Assembly (NCBI GenBank): GCA_947447975.1 | Contig: CANFLU010000011.1 | Coordinates: 1-64,000 of the forward strand | Length of the DNA stretch: 64,000 nucleotides | DNA from: Comamonadaceae bacterium | GTDB taxonomy: Bacteria > Pseudomonadota > Gammaproteobacteria > Burkholderiales > Burkholderiaceae_C | Direction: 5' to 3' | In this document: piece by piece, positions 28,509 to 38,525 of the stretch | How positions within the stretch are numbered: position 1 is the stretch's first letter | Layout: the number at the start of each line of letters is the position of its first letter | Translations under genes and position numbers: made by a program | The notes under the pieces: model-generated | What the model saw: the letters and a program-made list of their open reading frames with translations, nothing else | Told to the model about the DNA's origin: nothing | Database searches by the model: none

Positions 28509-30320
28509 CTATTGGTAAGTGAGTGTCCACTGCACCGTAAATGGTGCGCTGGCGCTAAAACTGTCGCGCCGGTATTTGACGAGAGAACGCATGGGCCCAT
28601 TCGGTGAGCGCAGGCTGGTATGGCCGTCTAAGGCCACCAGCTGGCAGTGCTCTACACCAGTAGCCTGAAAGCTTTTGGCACTGCCTTTATGGAACACCAC
28701 GCCGCCGCCGGCTTGCAAGGCATTGGACGAAAAACTTAGGAATTCCAGGCTCAGTGCACGCACCTGTACGTTCTGGCGTGGCACAAAGCGCTCGGTGCGG
28801 GTAATGCGTCCAGACTCAAACACATATTCCACCTCTGCACTAAAGCGGTCGTCCTCGACCGGGGCGGGGCCGCCCACGCGGCTCAAGTTGTCCAGGCGGT
28901 AGCGCACCCGCTGGATACCTCCTGCAGTGTCACATTCGATATGCTTGAAAAACGCGGTACCCATGAGTTCGGTACCGTCCTCCAAGGTAATTTTGGGCAT
29001 GAGCTGGGGGTGCTCGATCCCGCTGTCTGCGATGCCTTCAATAATCCCGCGCGCAAAGGGCAAGGGGTAATACGGGCTGTTCATATGCTGGCTGCTACCG
29101 CCATTGACCATCAGCAAACTAAACACATGCTGGCGGTCCCGGTAGATGGCCAGGGCCCGGTGGTACTGGGCGTCTGCAAAGGGTACCAATTGCAAGGGAG
29201 CGTGCTTCGCAATCAGCCAGTTTTGCAAAGCAAACGGGCTGCAGGGTTTGGTCGCAACAAAACCGGAGGCTTTCCACAAATTTTCGGCACCGATGAGCTG
29301 GTGAATCAGCGAGAGGTTTTCACCCAATATTCTGGATTTGCCGCGGTAAGTATCCACCCGCCGACCCTGACCCCACATATCGACGCTGCCAATATCGGAA
29401 TTGAACCAAAAATCAATATACCGGCGCACCACGGCAGCGCACAAACTGTAGGCATACAGTTTTTCTTCGGAAGTCAGCACATTCAAATAGGCTGCCACGG
29501 ACAAAATTTGCAATATCGCGGTATCGCCGTACGGCCCCAGACTGCGCCCAAAACAAAAGCCATCGCCCTGCGCGCTGGCCAATTTCAGCGTGACATTGGT
29601 CGAGCTGCGCAACAAGGCGCGCAGCTTGGGTGTGACTTCCAGTCCCGTTTCAATAAAGCGCTCGCAAATTTCGGCTACCAGCAAAATGCTGTAGCGGTCA
29701 AAGCGCCCTTCGCCATCGGAATCGTCGCAAAACCCATATTCGCCAGAGTGGGTGTCGTAATGCTCCAGGGTTCTTTCCAACAAGGCATCGCTGGCGCTGG
29801 CGTCCTCCCAGCCCAAGAGCATGCGCAGGCGGGCAATACTGAAGGCCACGCCGTAATAATTGGTAGGTAAATCAATCAGCGAATAATCTTCGGTGCGCAC
29901 AAAGCGGCGCCAGTCTGCGCTTTGGCGCATGGTGGCCATGGCCGATTCGCTGACCGCAGCCTCCAGCAAGCCCGCTTTCTTCAAGGCATACAGCCCGGCG
30001 CAGGCGTAGTAAATACCCCAGGTATCGTTGCGCATGGCGCAGGTCAGGTCGACCATGGCCCGAAAGTCTTGGATCAATGTCTCGCGCTCTGCCGCTTCGG
30101 CCTCCAACAGCAAGTGGGCAAAGCCGGCGCATATTTTCCCGGGCAGAAACTTATCCCCCACCTCAAAGACCTGAACGCCGTCCAAACGGTATTGAAGGCC
30201 CTGCTCCGTCAAGTCAGAAAAGAGCGTGCGTAACTGCCTAAAAATCTCTCCCTGGATCACGGCGTGCAAAGACTTGTCGACAGGTGCCTCGCGCACCTTG
30301 GCTAGCTCCGGTGACTTCAT
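28509..30320 (-). CDS. Signal-less protein of unknown family, possibly alpha/alpha-toroid plus beta-sandwich (candidate cytoplasmic oligosaccharide lyase)
   Basis: About 603 aa from ATG 30320 (MKSPELAKVREA), overlapping the ABC ATPase stop by ATGA; helical-repeat N-terminal part and beta-rich C-terminal part by eye; no signal peptide. Confidence 0.6.
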   Translation of the reverse strand: MKSPELAKVREAPVDKSLHAVIQGEIFRQLRTLFSDLTEQGLQYRLDGVQVFEVGDKFLPGKICAGFAHLLLEAEAAERETLIQDFRAMVDLTCAMRNDTWGIYYACAGLYALKKAGLLEAAVSESAMATMRQSADWRRFVRTEDYSLIDLPTNYYGVAFSIARLRMLLGWEDASASDALLERTLEHYDTHSGEYGFCDDSDGEGRFDRYSILLVAEICERFIETGLEVTPKLRALLRSSTNVTLKLASAQGDGFCFGRSLGPYGDTAILQILSVAAYLNVLTSEEKLYAYSLCAAVVRRYIDFWFNSDIGSVDMWGQGRRVDTYRGKSRILGENLSLIHQLIGAENLWKASGFVATKPCSPFALQNWLIAKHAPLQLVPFADAQYHRALAIYRDRQHVFSLLMVNGGSSQHMNSPYYPLPFARGIIEGIADSGIEHPQLMPKITLEDGTELMGTAFFKHIECDTAGGIQRVRYRLDNLSRVGGPAPVEDDRFSAEVEYVFESGRITRTERFVPRQNVQVRALSLEFLSFSSNALQAGGGVVFHKGSAKSFQATGVEHCQLVALDGHTSLRSPNGPMRSLVKYRRDSFSASAPFTVQWTLTYQ

Positions 30321-31426
30321 GCACCCCATCCCGTCAAGGCAAGACGCTGCTCGGCCGCGTCAAAAACATGCAAGCGGTCCATGCTGCACAGCAAAGTCGC
30401 CGCGTTACCGGCACGCCAGGCGGCGCGATCATCGCACTTCACCAGCACCGATCCGAGGGAGGTTTGCACGGTCACATAGGTATCTGCGCCCGTAAATTCC
30501 AAGGACTGCACCTGACAACTCAGCGCAAACGCGGCCGCAGGCGCCACCGTACCGGCTGCCACCAAGGTGCCGTGCTCGGGCCGCAAGCCCAAGGTACATG
30601 CGCCCACTTGCACACTGTGGCCCGCCACCGGCAGTTGTACCTGGCCACTGGCGTTGCTGAAAGTCAGCTGGCCTTGGGCATCCGGGGCCACGCGGCCTTG
30701 CAAAAAATTCATGGCAGGCGTACCAATAAAGCTGGCGACAAAACGGTTGACCGGCGCGTGGTACAGCGATTGCGGGGTACCGCTTTGTTCAACCGCGCCA
30801 TTGCGCAGCACCACGATGCGATCGCCCAGCGTCATCGCCTCCGTTTGGTCATGGGTGACGTAGACCGACGTGGTTTTGCTGCGCGCATGCATCGCGCGGA
30901 TTTCGGCCCGCACACTCGAACGCAGCGAAGCGTCCAGATTGGAGAGCGGCTCGTCAAACAAAAATACGGCAGGCGCGCGCACCATGGCCCGCCCCATGGC
31001 CACGCGCTGGCGTTGGCCGCCCGAGAGCTGGCGCGGAAAGCGGTCTAGCAATTCGCTCAGGCCCAGCGACTGGGCCGCAGCATCGACTTTGGCGGCAATC
31101 GTGGCTTTGGGCTGACCGGCCAGGCGCAGGCCAAAGCCCATGTTGTCCCGCACGCTGAGCTGCGGGTAGAGCGCATAACTTTGGAACACCATCGCCACGT
31201 CGCGCGCCTTCGGGGGCAGATCGGTGACATCACGTGTGCCTATATGCACCCGTCCGGCGGTGGGCGGCTCCAGACCGGCGATCACCCGCAGCAGCGTCGA
31301 TTTGCCAGAGCCGCTGGGGCCGACCAGGACACAAAATTCGCCGTCGGCAATATCGACCGATACATCGCGCAGCACCGGTACGCCGGCAAAACTTTTACTG
31401 ACTTTGTCTAATATCACTTGTGGCAT
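30317..31426 (-). CDS. Carbohydrate ABC transporter ATP-binding protein (MalK/UgpC-like)
   Basis: Walker A GPSGSGKSTLLR, LSGGQRQRVAMGRA, Walker B VFLFDEPLSNLD, C-terminal TOBE-like region. Confidence 0.95.
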   Translation of the reverse strand: MPQVILDKVSKSFAGVPVLRDVSVDIADGEFCVLVGPSGSGKSTLLRVIAGLEPPTAGRVHIGTRDVTDLPPKARDVAMVFQSYALYPQLSVRDNMGFGLRLAGQPKATIAAKVDAAAQSLGLSELLDRFPRQLSGGQRQRVAMGRAMVRAPAVFLFDEPLSNLDASLRSSVRAEIRAMHARSKTTSVYVTHDQTEAMTLGDRIVVLRNGAVEQSGTPQSLYHAPVNRFVASFIGTPAMNFLQGRVAPDAQGQLTFSNASGQVQLPVAGHSVQVGACTLGLRPEHGTLVAAGTVAPAAAFALSCQVQSLEFTGADTYVTVQTSLGSVLVKCDDRAAWRAGNAATLLCSMDRLHVFDAAEQRLALTGWGA

Positions 31427-31429
31427 GGT

Positions 31430-32284
31430 CTAGCCCTTGACGGCGCCTGCCAGCAGGCCCCGGTTAAATGCCTTTTGCATGGCGAGGTAAATAACAATCG
31501 AGGGCAGCATGGCGATCAAAGTAATCGCGACAAAAACCGCTGGCGGCATGGCCTCGTCCGCGCGCACCGAGGCCAGCGCCACGGGCAGGGTGTACAGGTC
31601 TTCACGGTTGGCCACGATCAGCGGCAACAAATACTGGTCCCAAATCATGATGAAGCCAAACACGGTGACGGTACCCAAGGCCGGCTTGATCAGCGGCAAG
31701 ATGACCAGCCAAAATATTTGCCACTCGCTGGCGCCGTCCATGCGGGCGGCCTCCTCCAGTTCGAGGGGCACTTTCTTCATAAACTCGGTGAGCATGAAGA
31801 TAGAAAAGGCCCAGCCGATCAGCGGCAAAATCATGCCCAAGTGGGTATTGAGCAAACTCACTTTGAATAATGGAATATTGCCCAGCACCAAATACAAGGG
31901 GATGGCAATCACCTCTTCGGGCAGCATCATGGTGCTCAGTATCAGCATGGAAACCACCGCCGAGCCCACAAACTTTTTGCGCGCCAGCGCATAGGCGGCC
32001 AAAGAACTGATGCTGACTTGCAATATCAAGCCAAAGGTCACGATCAGCATGGAATTGAGCAAGTAGCGCCACACCCGGGTTTTGAACCAGGCGTAATGAA
32101 AGTTGTCCATCGTGGGTGACTTGGGCCAAAACACCAACTCGCCTGGTTGCAACGTCACGCCGCTAAAGGCCGTCATGGCAAAGGCCCAAAACGGCCCGAC
32201 AAACACCACCAGCAGCAGCGCATAAAAGGCCCAGCGCGGCAACGCAGCACCCAACTTGGCCCAGGTAAAGCCGTCTTGCATCAT
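31430..32284 (-). CDS. Carbohydrate ABC transporter permease (MalG family)
   Basis: EAA-loop region LELEEAARMDGASEWQIFWLVILPLIKPAL. ATG 32284 overlaps the upstream permease stop. Confidence 0.93.
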   Translation of the reverse strand: MMQDGFTWAKLGAALPRWAFYALLLVVFVGPFWAFAMTAFSGVTLQPGELVFWPKSPTMDNFHYAWFKTRVWRYLLNSMLIVTFGLILQVSISSLAAYALARKKFVGSAVVSMLILSTMMLPEEVIAIPLYLVLGNIPLFKVSLLNTHLGMILPLIGWAFSIFMLTEFMKKVPLELEEAARMDGASEWQIFWLVILPLIKPALGTVTVFGFIMIWDQYLLPLIVANREDLYTLPVALASVRADEAMPPAVFVAITLIAMLPSIVIYLAMQKAFNRGLLAGAVKG

Positions 32285-33153
32285 GCCTCCAGCCTTTTGT
32301 GCCATTGCAAATACAGCATGGTGCACAACGCGGTAAATACAAACAAGACCACCGATGCGGCCGAGGCGTAGCCATAATCAAACTGCACAAAACCCAGTTT
32401 GTAAATCCGCGTCATGATGACCTCGGTGGCCCCGGCTGGCCCCCCGCCGGTGGTGGCCTGGATTTCGGCAAATACCCTAAAGCCGCGAATCATGCCCAGC
32501 ACGATCACAATCGTGATGGCATGCGTGAGGCCTGGTATGGTGACAAAGCGCAGGCGCTGCCAGGCCGTGGCGCCGTCGACGCGGGCCGCCTCGTACAACT
32601 CTTGGTTGATGGTGGCCATGCCGGCGACAAATATCACCATGTCGTAGGGCACGCTTTTCCATAAATGCATGAGCATGAGCCATTGCAATGCCCAGTCGGG
32701 GTCATTCAAATACCCCTGGGCCGTGATGCCAAAAAGTGCGGCGATGGAATTCATAATGCCGTCCGGGGTAGGCGCATACAGAATGCGCCACACCTCGGCC
32801 AATACCGCAGCACTGGTGATCGCAGGCAAAAACAAGGCGGTGCGAATCATCCGAATATGGCGCGTAACGCCTTGCATGGAAAGCGCCAACAACAGGGCCA
32901 GCACCACCGACAAGCTCACGGTGCAAGAGACATACAAGAAGGTGTTCCAGGCGGCCGCACCGAGCGCCTCGTCTTGCAGCACACGTTCGAAATTTTCCAG
33001 GCCAATCCACTCGTTGGGCGCACCAAAATTGACTTTATAAAAACTCATGCGCAGGCCCAGGGCCATGGGTATGAACTTAAACCAGGTAAAGACCATCAAC
33101 GCGGGCGCTAAAAATAGCGCCGGTACCAGCCATTGACGCCAGGTGCGCATCAT
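32281..33153 (-). CDS. Sugar ABC transporter permease (MalF family)
   Basis: EAARVDGATAWQRLRFVTIPGL loop; ATG overlaps the SBP stop (33150-33153). Confidence 0.93.
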   Translation of the reverse strand: MMRTWRQWLVPALFLAPALMVFTWFKFIPMALGLRMSFYKVNFGAPNEWIGLENFERVLQDEALGAAAWNTFLYVSCTVSLSVVLALLLALSMQGVTRHIRMIRTALFLPAITSAAVLAEVWRILYAPTPDGIMNSIAALFGITAQGYLNDPDWALQWLMLMHLWKSVPYDMVIFVAGMATINQELYEAARVDGATAWQRLRFVTIPGLTHAITIVIVLGMIRGFRVFAEIQATTGGGPAGATEVIMTRIYKLGFVQFDYGYASAASVVLFVFTALCTMLYLQWHKRLEA

Positions 33154-34475
33154 TTGGCCAACACCCTTTGCGCCGAGAGCTCTTGGTTGACGTGCACATT
33201 GAGCTTTTTCAAATCCGAGGCGACGTCTTTGCTACAGCGCGACAAGATGGCATTGAGGCCTTCGCCAATCACTTGTTGCATACGCGTCCAATTGGGAATA
33301 GCGGGCATGGTGTGGGCGTTTTTTTCGTATTCCTGGGCCACCATTTTCCAGCGCTCGTCGTTATTGACTAGCGCGGGATCGACTTTGCGGTTCACAGGCA
33401 AACGCACCACGGCAATACCGCCAGCGCTGGCTTTCATACCCAAGGTCTGGCCTTCGGGCGATATCAAAAACTCCACAAACTTCAGTGCGCCGGCCTTGTT
33501 TTTCGCGGCCTTGGGGAAATAGGCTAATTCGCCCCCGCCCAACACGCCGCGCCCAGCGGGCCCGGCCGGTGCGGGGATGGCTTCGACCTTGTCTCGGCCC
33601 GGCTCCCGGTCAAACAAGGCGATATGGTAGGGACCGGAAATATAAATACCGGCCTGCCCGGAAATGAACGCTTTATTGGCCTCTTGCGTGGGCGCATTCA
33701 TAGCGCCCGGTTGCGTGACTTTGAGTTCGCACTGCATCTTGCGCATCCAGGAGACGGCTGCAACTGCGGCCGGTTCGTCCATGGCGCCCTTGAACTGGCC
33801 GCCGCCCACCGGGCGCACAAACTCTGCGCCTGCTTGCCATAGGAAGGAGCTCATGTACCAGGCGGCGTAGCCGCGCTGCGCGGAGCCAGGAAAAATCAGG
33901 CCATAGGTATTGGCTTTGCCATCGCCATCCGGGTCACCCGCGGTGAAAGCTTTGGCTAGTGCCTCCAATTCATCCCAGGTTTGGGGCACCGGTAATTGGA
34001 GTTTGGTACGCCAGTCTTTGCGCACATACATGACCATCGCCTGTGCCGAGGTGGGGACGCCATAGTATTTGCCGTCATAGCCCTTGGCCGTGGCCCACGC
34101 CCGCTCTTGCAGGTCCTGGCCGCCGGCAACGGCTTGGCGGTCCACCGCCTCGAGCATGCCCATTTGCACAAACTGGCCGGTCGCGCCGCTATCGTTAATG
34201 ATCAGGTCGGGCAAATCACCGCCGATGGCAGCGCGTGCAATGCGCTGCTCAAAGTCGGTCCAGGCGTTGAAATACTCGACCTTGATTCCGGTTTTCGCCG
34301 TAAATGCCTTCGCGATGGACTCGTAGGTCTTGCGTCCCTCGGCCGAGGAGCGGGTCCACACCTGAATGCTTTCCTGGGACCACACCGCCCCGCTGGCCAG
34401 CACGGTGGAAAAGGCCAGGACGGCACCGGCCAGGCGGCGAGGCGTCGATAAGGCAAGGCGTTCACAGAGTTTCAC
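33150..34475 (-). CDS. Carbohydrate ABC transporter substrate-binding protein (MalE/UgpB family)
   Basis: Family 1 SBP features (IQVWTRSSAEGRKTYESIAKAFTAKTGIKVEYFNAW). Start reassigned from 34550 to GTG 34475, which gives a normal signal peptide (MKLCERLALSTPRRLAGAVLAFSTVLASGAVWSQ). Confidence 0.88.
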   Translation of the reverse strand: MKLCERLALSTPRRLAGAVLAFSTVLASGAVWSQESIQVWTRSSAEGRKTYESIAKAFTAKTGIKVEYFNAWTDFEQRIARAAIGGDLPDLIINDSGATGQFVQMGMLEAVDRQAVAGGQDLQERAWATAKGYDGKYYGVPTSAQAMVMYVRKDWRTKLQLPVPQTWDELEALAKAFTAGDPDGDGKANTYGLIFPGSAQRGYAAWYMSSFLWQAGAEFVRPVGGGQFKGAMDEPAAVAAVSWMRKMQCELKVTQPGAMNAPTQEANKAFISGQAGIYISGPYHIALFDREPGRDKVEAIPAPAGPAGRGVLGGGELAYFPKAAKNKAGALKFVEFLISPEGQTLGMKASAGGIAVVRLPVNRKVDPALVNNDERWKMVAQEYEKNAHTMPAIPNWTRMQQVIGEGLNAILSRCSKDVASDLKKLNVHVNQELSAQRVLAK

Positions 34476-34510
34476 AAAATTTCTCGGTTTGCTGGCGCTA
34501 GCATAGAGGG

Positions 34511-34522
34511 GTAAACGTTTAC
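34511..34522. promoter_or_regulatory. Putative LacI-family operator (GTAAACGTTTAC)
   Basis: Perfect 12-bp palindrome 36-47 bp upstream of the reassigned SBP start, adjacent to a TATGCT -10-like hexamer (34500-34505, minus strand). Confidence 0.68.
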
Positions 34523-34682
34523 TTAGTATAGCCATGATTTGGCCCTGCAATGATGGGGAATACCCTTAGTTAACTTTGTAGGAAAAGAATGGGTAAACGA
34601 ATCCCAAATTTTCACTGCTAACTGCGCTAGAGGGTTAACATTACGCTATGGGGAAACCTCTTTTTTTCTTGGTAGCTTGCAC

Positions 34683-35696
34683 ATGAGTACAAACACGGGG
34701 CGCGCTGCCACTATCAAAGATGTGGCAAGGGTAGCCGAGGTCTCTACCGCCACGGTGTCCAAGTTCATCAACGGCACCCAAAAATTCACCGAGGGCACGG
34801 AGGAGCGGCTGCGCCAAGCGATTGCCGAGTTGGGCTACCGCACCGACCCGCTGGCGCGCAGCATGATCACCGGGCGCACCAAGACGGTGGCGGTGGTGAT
34901 TTTGGATATTCGCAACCCGCACTTCACCGGCATTGTCAAAGGTGCCAACCGAAAAGCCATGGAGCATGGCTACAACCTGCTGTTTGTCGACACCGCCGAG
35001 CGCCTGAGCGGCGAGGCCAATATGCTGCGCGACCTGAGCCGGCGCGTGGACGGGCTGATCGTCAGTTCGCGTATGCCTGATGCCGACATTGCCGCCTTGC
35101 ACGATTTGCGCAAACCGGTGGTGTTTTTTGGCCGCTCAGTGGGTTCGGGCTTTCACAGCGTCAGCGCCGACGGCCGCTCGGCGGCGGGTATGCTGGGCCG
35201 CCACCTGCTAGACCTGGGGCACAAAAACATCGCCTATCTGGGTTACCCGCTAGCGCGCTGGGATTCTGAGCGCAAAGCCGGCCTGATGGAGGTGATTGGG
35301 GCGGCCGGGCAGACGGTGCAATGCTTTGTCGCGCAATCGCCTACGTTTGAAGCCGGTGAAAACGCTGTCAGCGAGATATTGATGCGCGGCGACCGGCCCG
35401 ATGCGGTGGTCTGTTACAACGATTTGCTGGCTATCGGGTTTATGAACCAGGCCCAAGTAGCCGGTGTCCATGTGCCCGAGCAAGTCTCCGTGGCCGGCTT
35501 TGACGACATCCCCTTTGCCCGGTACGCCATGCCCTCACTCACCACCGCGGACATGCAAAGCGAGTCCATGGGTGAGCTAGCGTTTATGCGCATGCTAGAG
35601 CTGATTGAAGGCAAATTAGAGGCCAGCGAAGAGACGCTGCGCCCGCGCCTGGTGATCCGCAACTCCACCGGCCGCAAGGGCCTGCCCACCGCCTAA
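34683..35696 (+). CDS. LacI/GalR family transcriptional regulator
   Basis: N-terminal HTH ATIKDVARVAEVSTATVSKFINGTQKFTEGTEERLRQAIAELGYRTDPLARSM and periplasmic-binding-like effector domain. Confidence 0.95.
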   Translation: MSTNTGRAATIKDVARVAEVSTATVSKFINGTQKFTEGTEERLRQAIAELGYRTDPLARSMITGRTKTVAVVILDIRNPHFTGIVKGANRKAMEHGYNLLFVDTAERLSGEANMLRDLSRRVDGLIVSSRMPDADIAALHDLRKPVVFFGRSVGSGFHSVSADGRSAAGMLGRHLLDLGHKNIAYLGYPLARWDSERKAGLMEVIGAAGQTVQCFVAQSPTFEAGENAVSEILMRGDRPDAVVCYNDLLAIGFMNQAQVAGVHVPEQVSVAGFDDIPFARYAMPSLTTADMQSESMGELAFMRMLELIEGKLEASEETLRPRLVIRNSTGRKGLPTA

Positions 35697-35767
35697 GCAG
35701 GGCAGCGGCCCGGGCCCTGGGCAGGGCCGGGGGGCAACCGGCGCTGAAGCAATCGCGCCAGGTCAGC

Positions 35768-38401
35768 TTAGAACTTGTAGCGCACACCCAGCGAGTAGCG
35801 GGTCTCGGAGAGGTAATAGCTGCTGAGCTGAATCGGGCCAGCCGCGCCATATTCCAAGGTCGCAGAATCTTTGGGACGCAGGTTCAAGGCCGAGAACTGG
35901 ACAGACATATTCTTGTCTACGTTGTAGCCCAATTGCAAATCGAGCTGCGAACGTGCGCCGATATAGTTGGGGCGCCCTTCATTGAAGAGGTACAGAGCCT
36001 GGTCGCGGGTGTTAAAGGCCAGGCGGGCGGAAAATGCCGCGTCCTCATACAAAGCCACCAAATTGCCACTGTGCTGGGACAAGCCAGGGTACTGGTACCC
36101 ATTGTCCAGCAAACCATCGGTGTAGGTGAAGTTGGCAATCATGCCAAAGTTACTAAAAGGTGCGGGCAAGAAGTCAAAGAAGCGCTGGACACCCAATTCA
36201 AAACCCTTGACTTTCGCGTTACCAATATTGTCTGGGCGGGTATAGGGAATCAGGCCATAGCCATCGAATTCTTTTTGTACCGTCGTAATGGTTTGGACAT
36301 CAGTAACGTCTTTATAAAAGACCGCGCCTGAAATCATGGAACTGCCTTTTCCGTACCACTCAAAAGACACATCAAAATTATTGGAAATGGTGGGCAATAA
36401 CTGCGCGTTGCCACCTGTGGCGGAATAGGCGGTGGTGCCGCTGATAAAAATCGTAGGCGCCAATTCCGCTATGCCAGCTTGCTGCATGGTCTTGGAGAGG
36501 CTGGTGCGGACTAAGAAATCAGGTGCCGCTGTAAATACAACATTGGCGCTGGGCAACACTTTGGTGTAGCTGCTGTCATCGTGCTTGAGCACGTAGCTAT
36601 TGACCGTTGCAGTTCCCACTTTAGACGCTTGGTAACTGTCTACACCCATTTGGGTATTGATAGCTCTAACACCGGCATTTGCGCGGTACGGCACCTTGGA
36701 CAACTCACCCTCAAAGTCGGCCATGCCATAGACCGCCGTAGAGCGCTCATCGAATACGTAGTTGCGCTGCAAGTTTTCAGTGCGCGGCGTCGTTTTTAGC
36801 ACCGTCTCGCGAATCCAGTTCGCATCGGGGTACAGCATCAGAATATTGCGGGTCAGCGTGGCGTCGACATCGTTCAGGAAATTGCCGCCCGTGGTTTGAA
36901 TAAAGGATGCGACATCATTGGTTCCGTTAGCCGCTTCGTAAGAATTTGCCTTCGCACCCAACTGGCGGACCCGGGCGCCGAAAAGTACCGAACGCATATC
37001 TCCCACCTCAATATCGTATCGACCATCGGCTTTGGCTGCTTTTTCGTTCATTTCCGAGAGGAGATTATTGGACGTCAGGTTGTTACCTGAGTTCACAGTC
37101 GCGTACTTTTGTAAAGCAACCGCAGGGTTGTAGATGCCCGGATCAAATCCACCATTGAATGTCAAACTGGGAATTACGCCCGTTCGGTAATCAAAATTGG
37201 CGGACACGGTTGGCGAGGTGATCGTCATGTGTTCGTTCATCTGGTTCTGCGTGCCACGGCTGGCGGACACCTCAGAATTGATACGCAATTTGTCGCTAGG
37301 CGTCCACTTGCTGCTTAAAGCAACAATGGAGCTCGTGCCCGGCTCAGAGCGTACTTGGCCTTGCTGGGTAATGGTTGCGGAAGATGTGCCTGCCACAATG
37401 GAATTGCCGATAAATACCGGATTGGTGATGGGGTTGGTGCCATATTTCCATTGGAACCAGCTCTGGCGACGCTCGGTATTGAGGTCAGCGTAAATTCCCT
37501 CAAGTTTCAATTCCACTTCAGGGGACAGTTTCCATTGCAATTCTCCAGTCACACCCAAGCGCGAGCGGTCTACCAAAACTTGCTCGTAGCGAATGATTTG
37601 GCCCGTTAAGTCGGTGACGCCGTCTTTGTTCACATCAATGTCGGTGACCGTCTTGGATGCAACGCGATTCAAAAAGTCGTTGCGGTCCATGCCTTGCAGC
37701 ATCGATTGGCGTTTTTGGTATTCAACAGCAATCAATCCTCCTATCTTTTTGTCCTCGGACTGGTTGGCAACAAAGAAGGTCAGACCGGGGCCATTCGTTT
37801 TGGCTGCCATCGAGTACTCGGTATTGGCTTTGACCGCCGCCGTGAAGCCGGGCAAATCCAGGGGATCAGGCGTGACCAAATTAACGGTACCGCTCAAACC
37901 ACCTTCGACCTGGGAGGCCAAAGGCGACTTGGTCACCTCCAGGCGCCCAAACAGACCGGAGGGAACCACGTCCAGACCAGAATTGCGCCCCAGTTGGTCG
38001 TTTTCCGGCGGTGACAGGCGGGTGGAATAACCCAGCACCGTGCGCCCGTCCACTTCCACACGCACCAAAGGCAGTCCGCGGATCGAAACGCCCTGGCCTT
38101 CGCCCCACACCCGGGTCACTTGCACACCGGTTACGCGCTGCAGCGCCTCTGCCACGTTGGCGTCGGGCAGCTTGCCCACGTCTTCCGCGGTGATGACGTC
38201 CATCACCTGGTCCGAGTCGCGCTTGACCTCCGAGGCGCGCTGCAATGCGGCGCGCACACCCGTCACCGTCACGCTGTCCAGCGGCTTATCTCCCGCTGCG
38301 GGCGCTTGTTGCGCCAGGGCGGCCTGGCCGATCAAGAGCGCGATAGCCACACTGATCGGGGTGCGATGAATGCTGAAGGTCTTGAAAATTGGATTGGCCA
38401 C
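35768..38401 (-). CDS. TonB-dependent receptor
   Basis: 877 aa; plug domain (SVTVTGVRAALQRASEVKRDSDQVMDVITAEDVGKLPDANVAEALQRVTGVQVTR), terminal aromatic RYSLGVRYKF. Confidence 0.95.
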   Translation of the reverse strand: MANPIFKTFSIHRTPISVAIALLIGQAALAQQAPAAGDKPLDSVTVTGVRAALQRASEVKRDSDQVMDVITAEDVGKLPDANVAEALQRVTGVQVTRVWGEGQGVSIRGLPLVRVEVDGRTVLGYSTRLSPPENDQLGRNSGLDVVPSGLFGRLEVTKSPLASQVEGGLSGTVNLVTPDPLDLPGFTAAVKANTEYSMAAKTNGPGLTFFVANQSEDKKIGGLIAVEYQKRQSMLQGMDRNDFLNRVASKTVTDIDVNKDGVTDLTGQIIRYEQVLVDRSRLGVTGELQWKLSPEVELKLEGIYADLNTERRQSWFQWKYGTNPITNPVFIGNSIVAGTSSATITQQGQVRSEPGTSSIVALSSKWTPSDKLRINSEVSASRGTQNQMNEHMTITSPTVSANFDYRTGVIPSLTFNGGFDPGIYNPAVALQKYATVNSGNNLTSNNLLSEMNEKAAKADGRYDIEVGDMRSVLFGARVRQLGAKANSYEAANGTNDVASFIQTTGGNFLNDVDATLTRNILMLYPDANWIRETVLKTTPRTENLQRNYVFDERSTAVYGMADFEGELSKVPYRANAGVRAINTQMGVDSYQASKVGTATVNSYVLKHDDSSYTKVLPSANVVFTAAPDFLVRTSLSKTMQQAGIAELAPTIFISGTTAYSATGGNAQLLPTISNNFDVSFEWYGKGSSMISGAVFYKDVTDVQTITTVQKEFDGYGLIPYTRPDNIGNAKVKGFELGVQRFFDFLPAPFSNFGMIANFTYTDGLLDNGYQYPGLSQHSGNLVALYEDAAFSARLAFNTRDQALYLFNEGRPNYIGARSQLDLQLGYNVDKNMSVQFSALNLRPKDSATLEYGAAGPIQLSSYYLSETRYSLGVRYKF

Positions 38402-38467
38402 GTTGCGTCCTTTTGGTAAATCTGGGGTGAAAAAATGTATCTTGTAGGAATTGTCACACTATTGTGA

Positions 38468-38477
38468 TAAACGTTTA
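38468..38477. promoter_or_regulatory. Putative LacI-family operator (TAAACGTTTA)
   Basis: Perfect palindrome about 67-76 bp upstream of the TonB receptor start codon. Confidence 0.62.
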
Positions 38478-38525
38478 ATCAGTATTTACCCTTGGTATTC
38501 GTCGCTTGGCTTTCGCGGCGGCTTC

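Noticed and set aside
28941-29870. 309-aa plus-strand ORF opposite the unassigned 28509-30320 gene
   Set aside because: Considered because the minus-strand gene is unassigned, but operon coupling and codon-level plausibility favour the minus strand; the plus ORF looks like shadow coding.
35710-35730. GC-rich inverted repeat CCGGGCCCTGGGCAGGGCCGG between the LacI and TonB receptor genes
   Set aside because: Possible bidirectional terminator, but the stem is bulged and lacks a U-tract; could be chance in GC-rich DNA.
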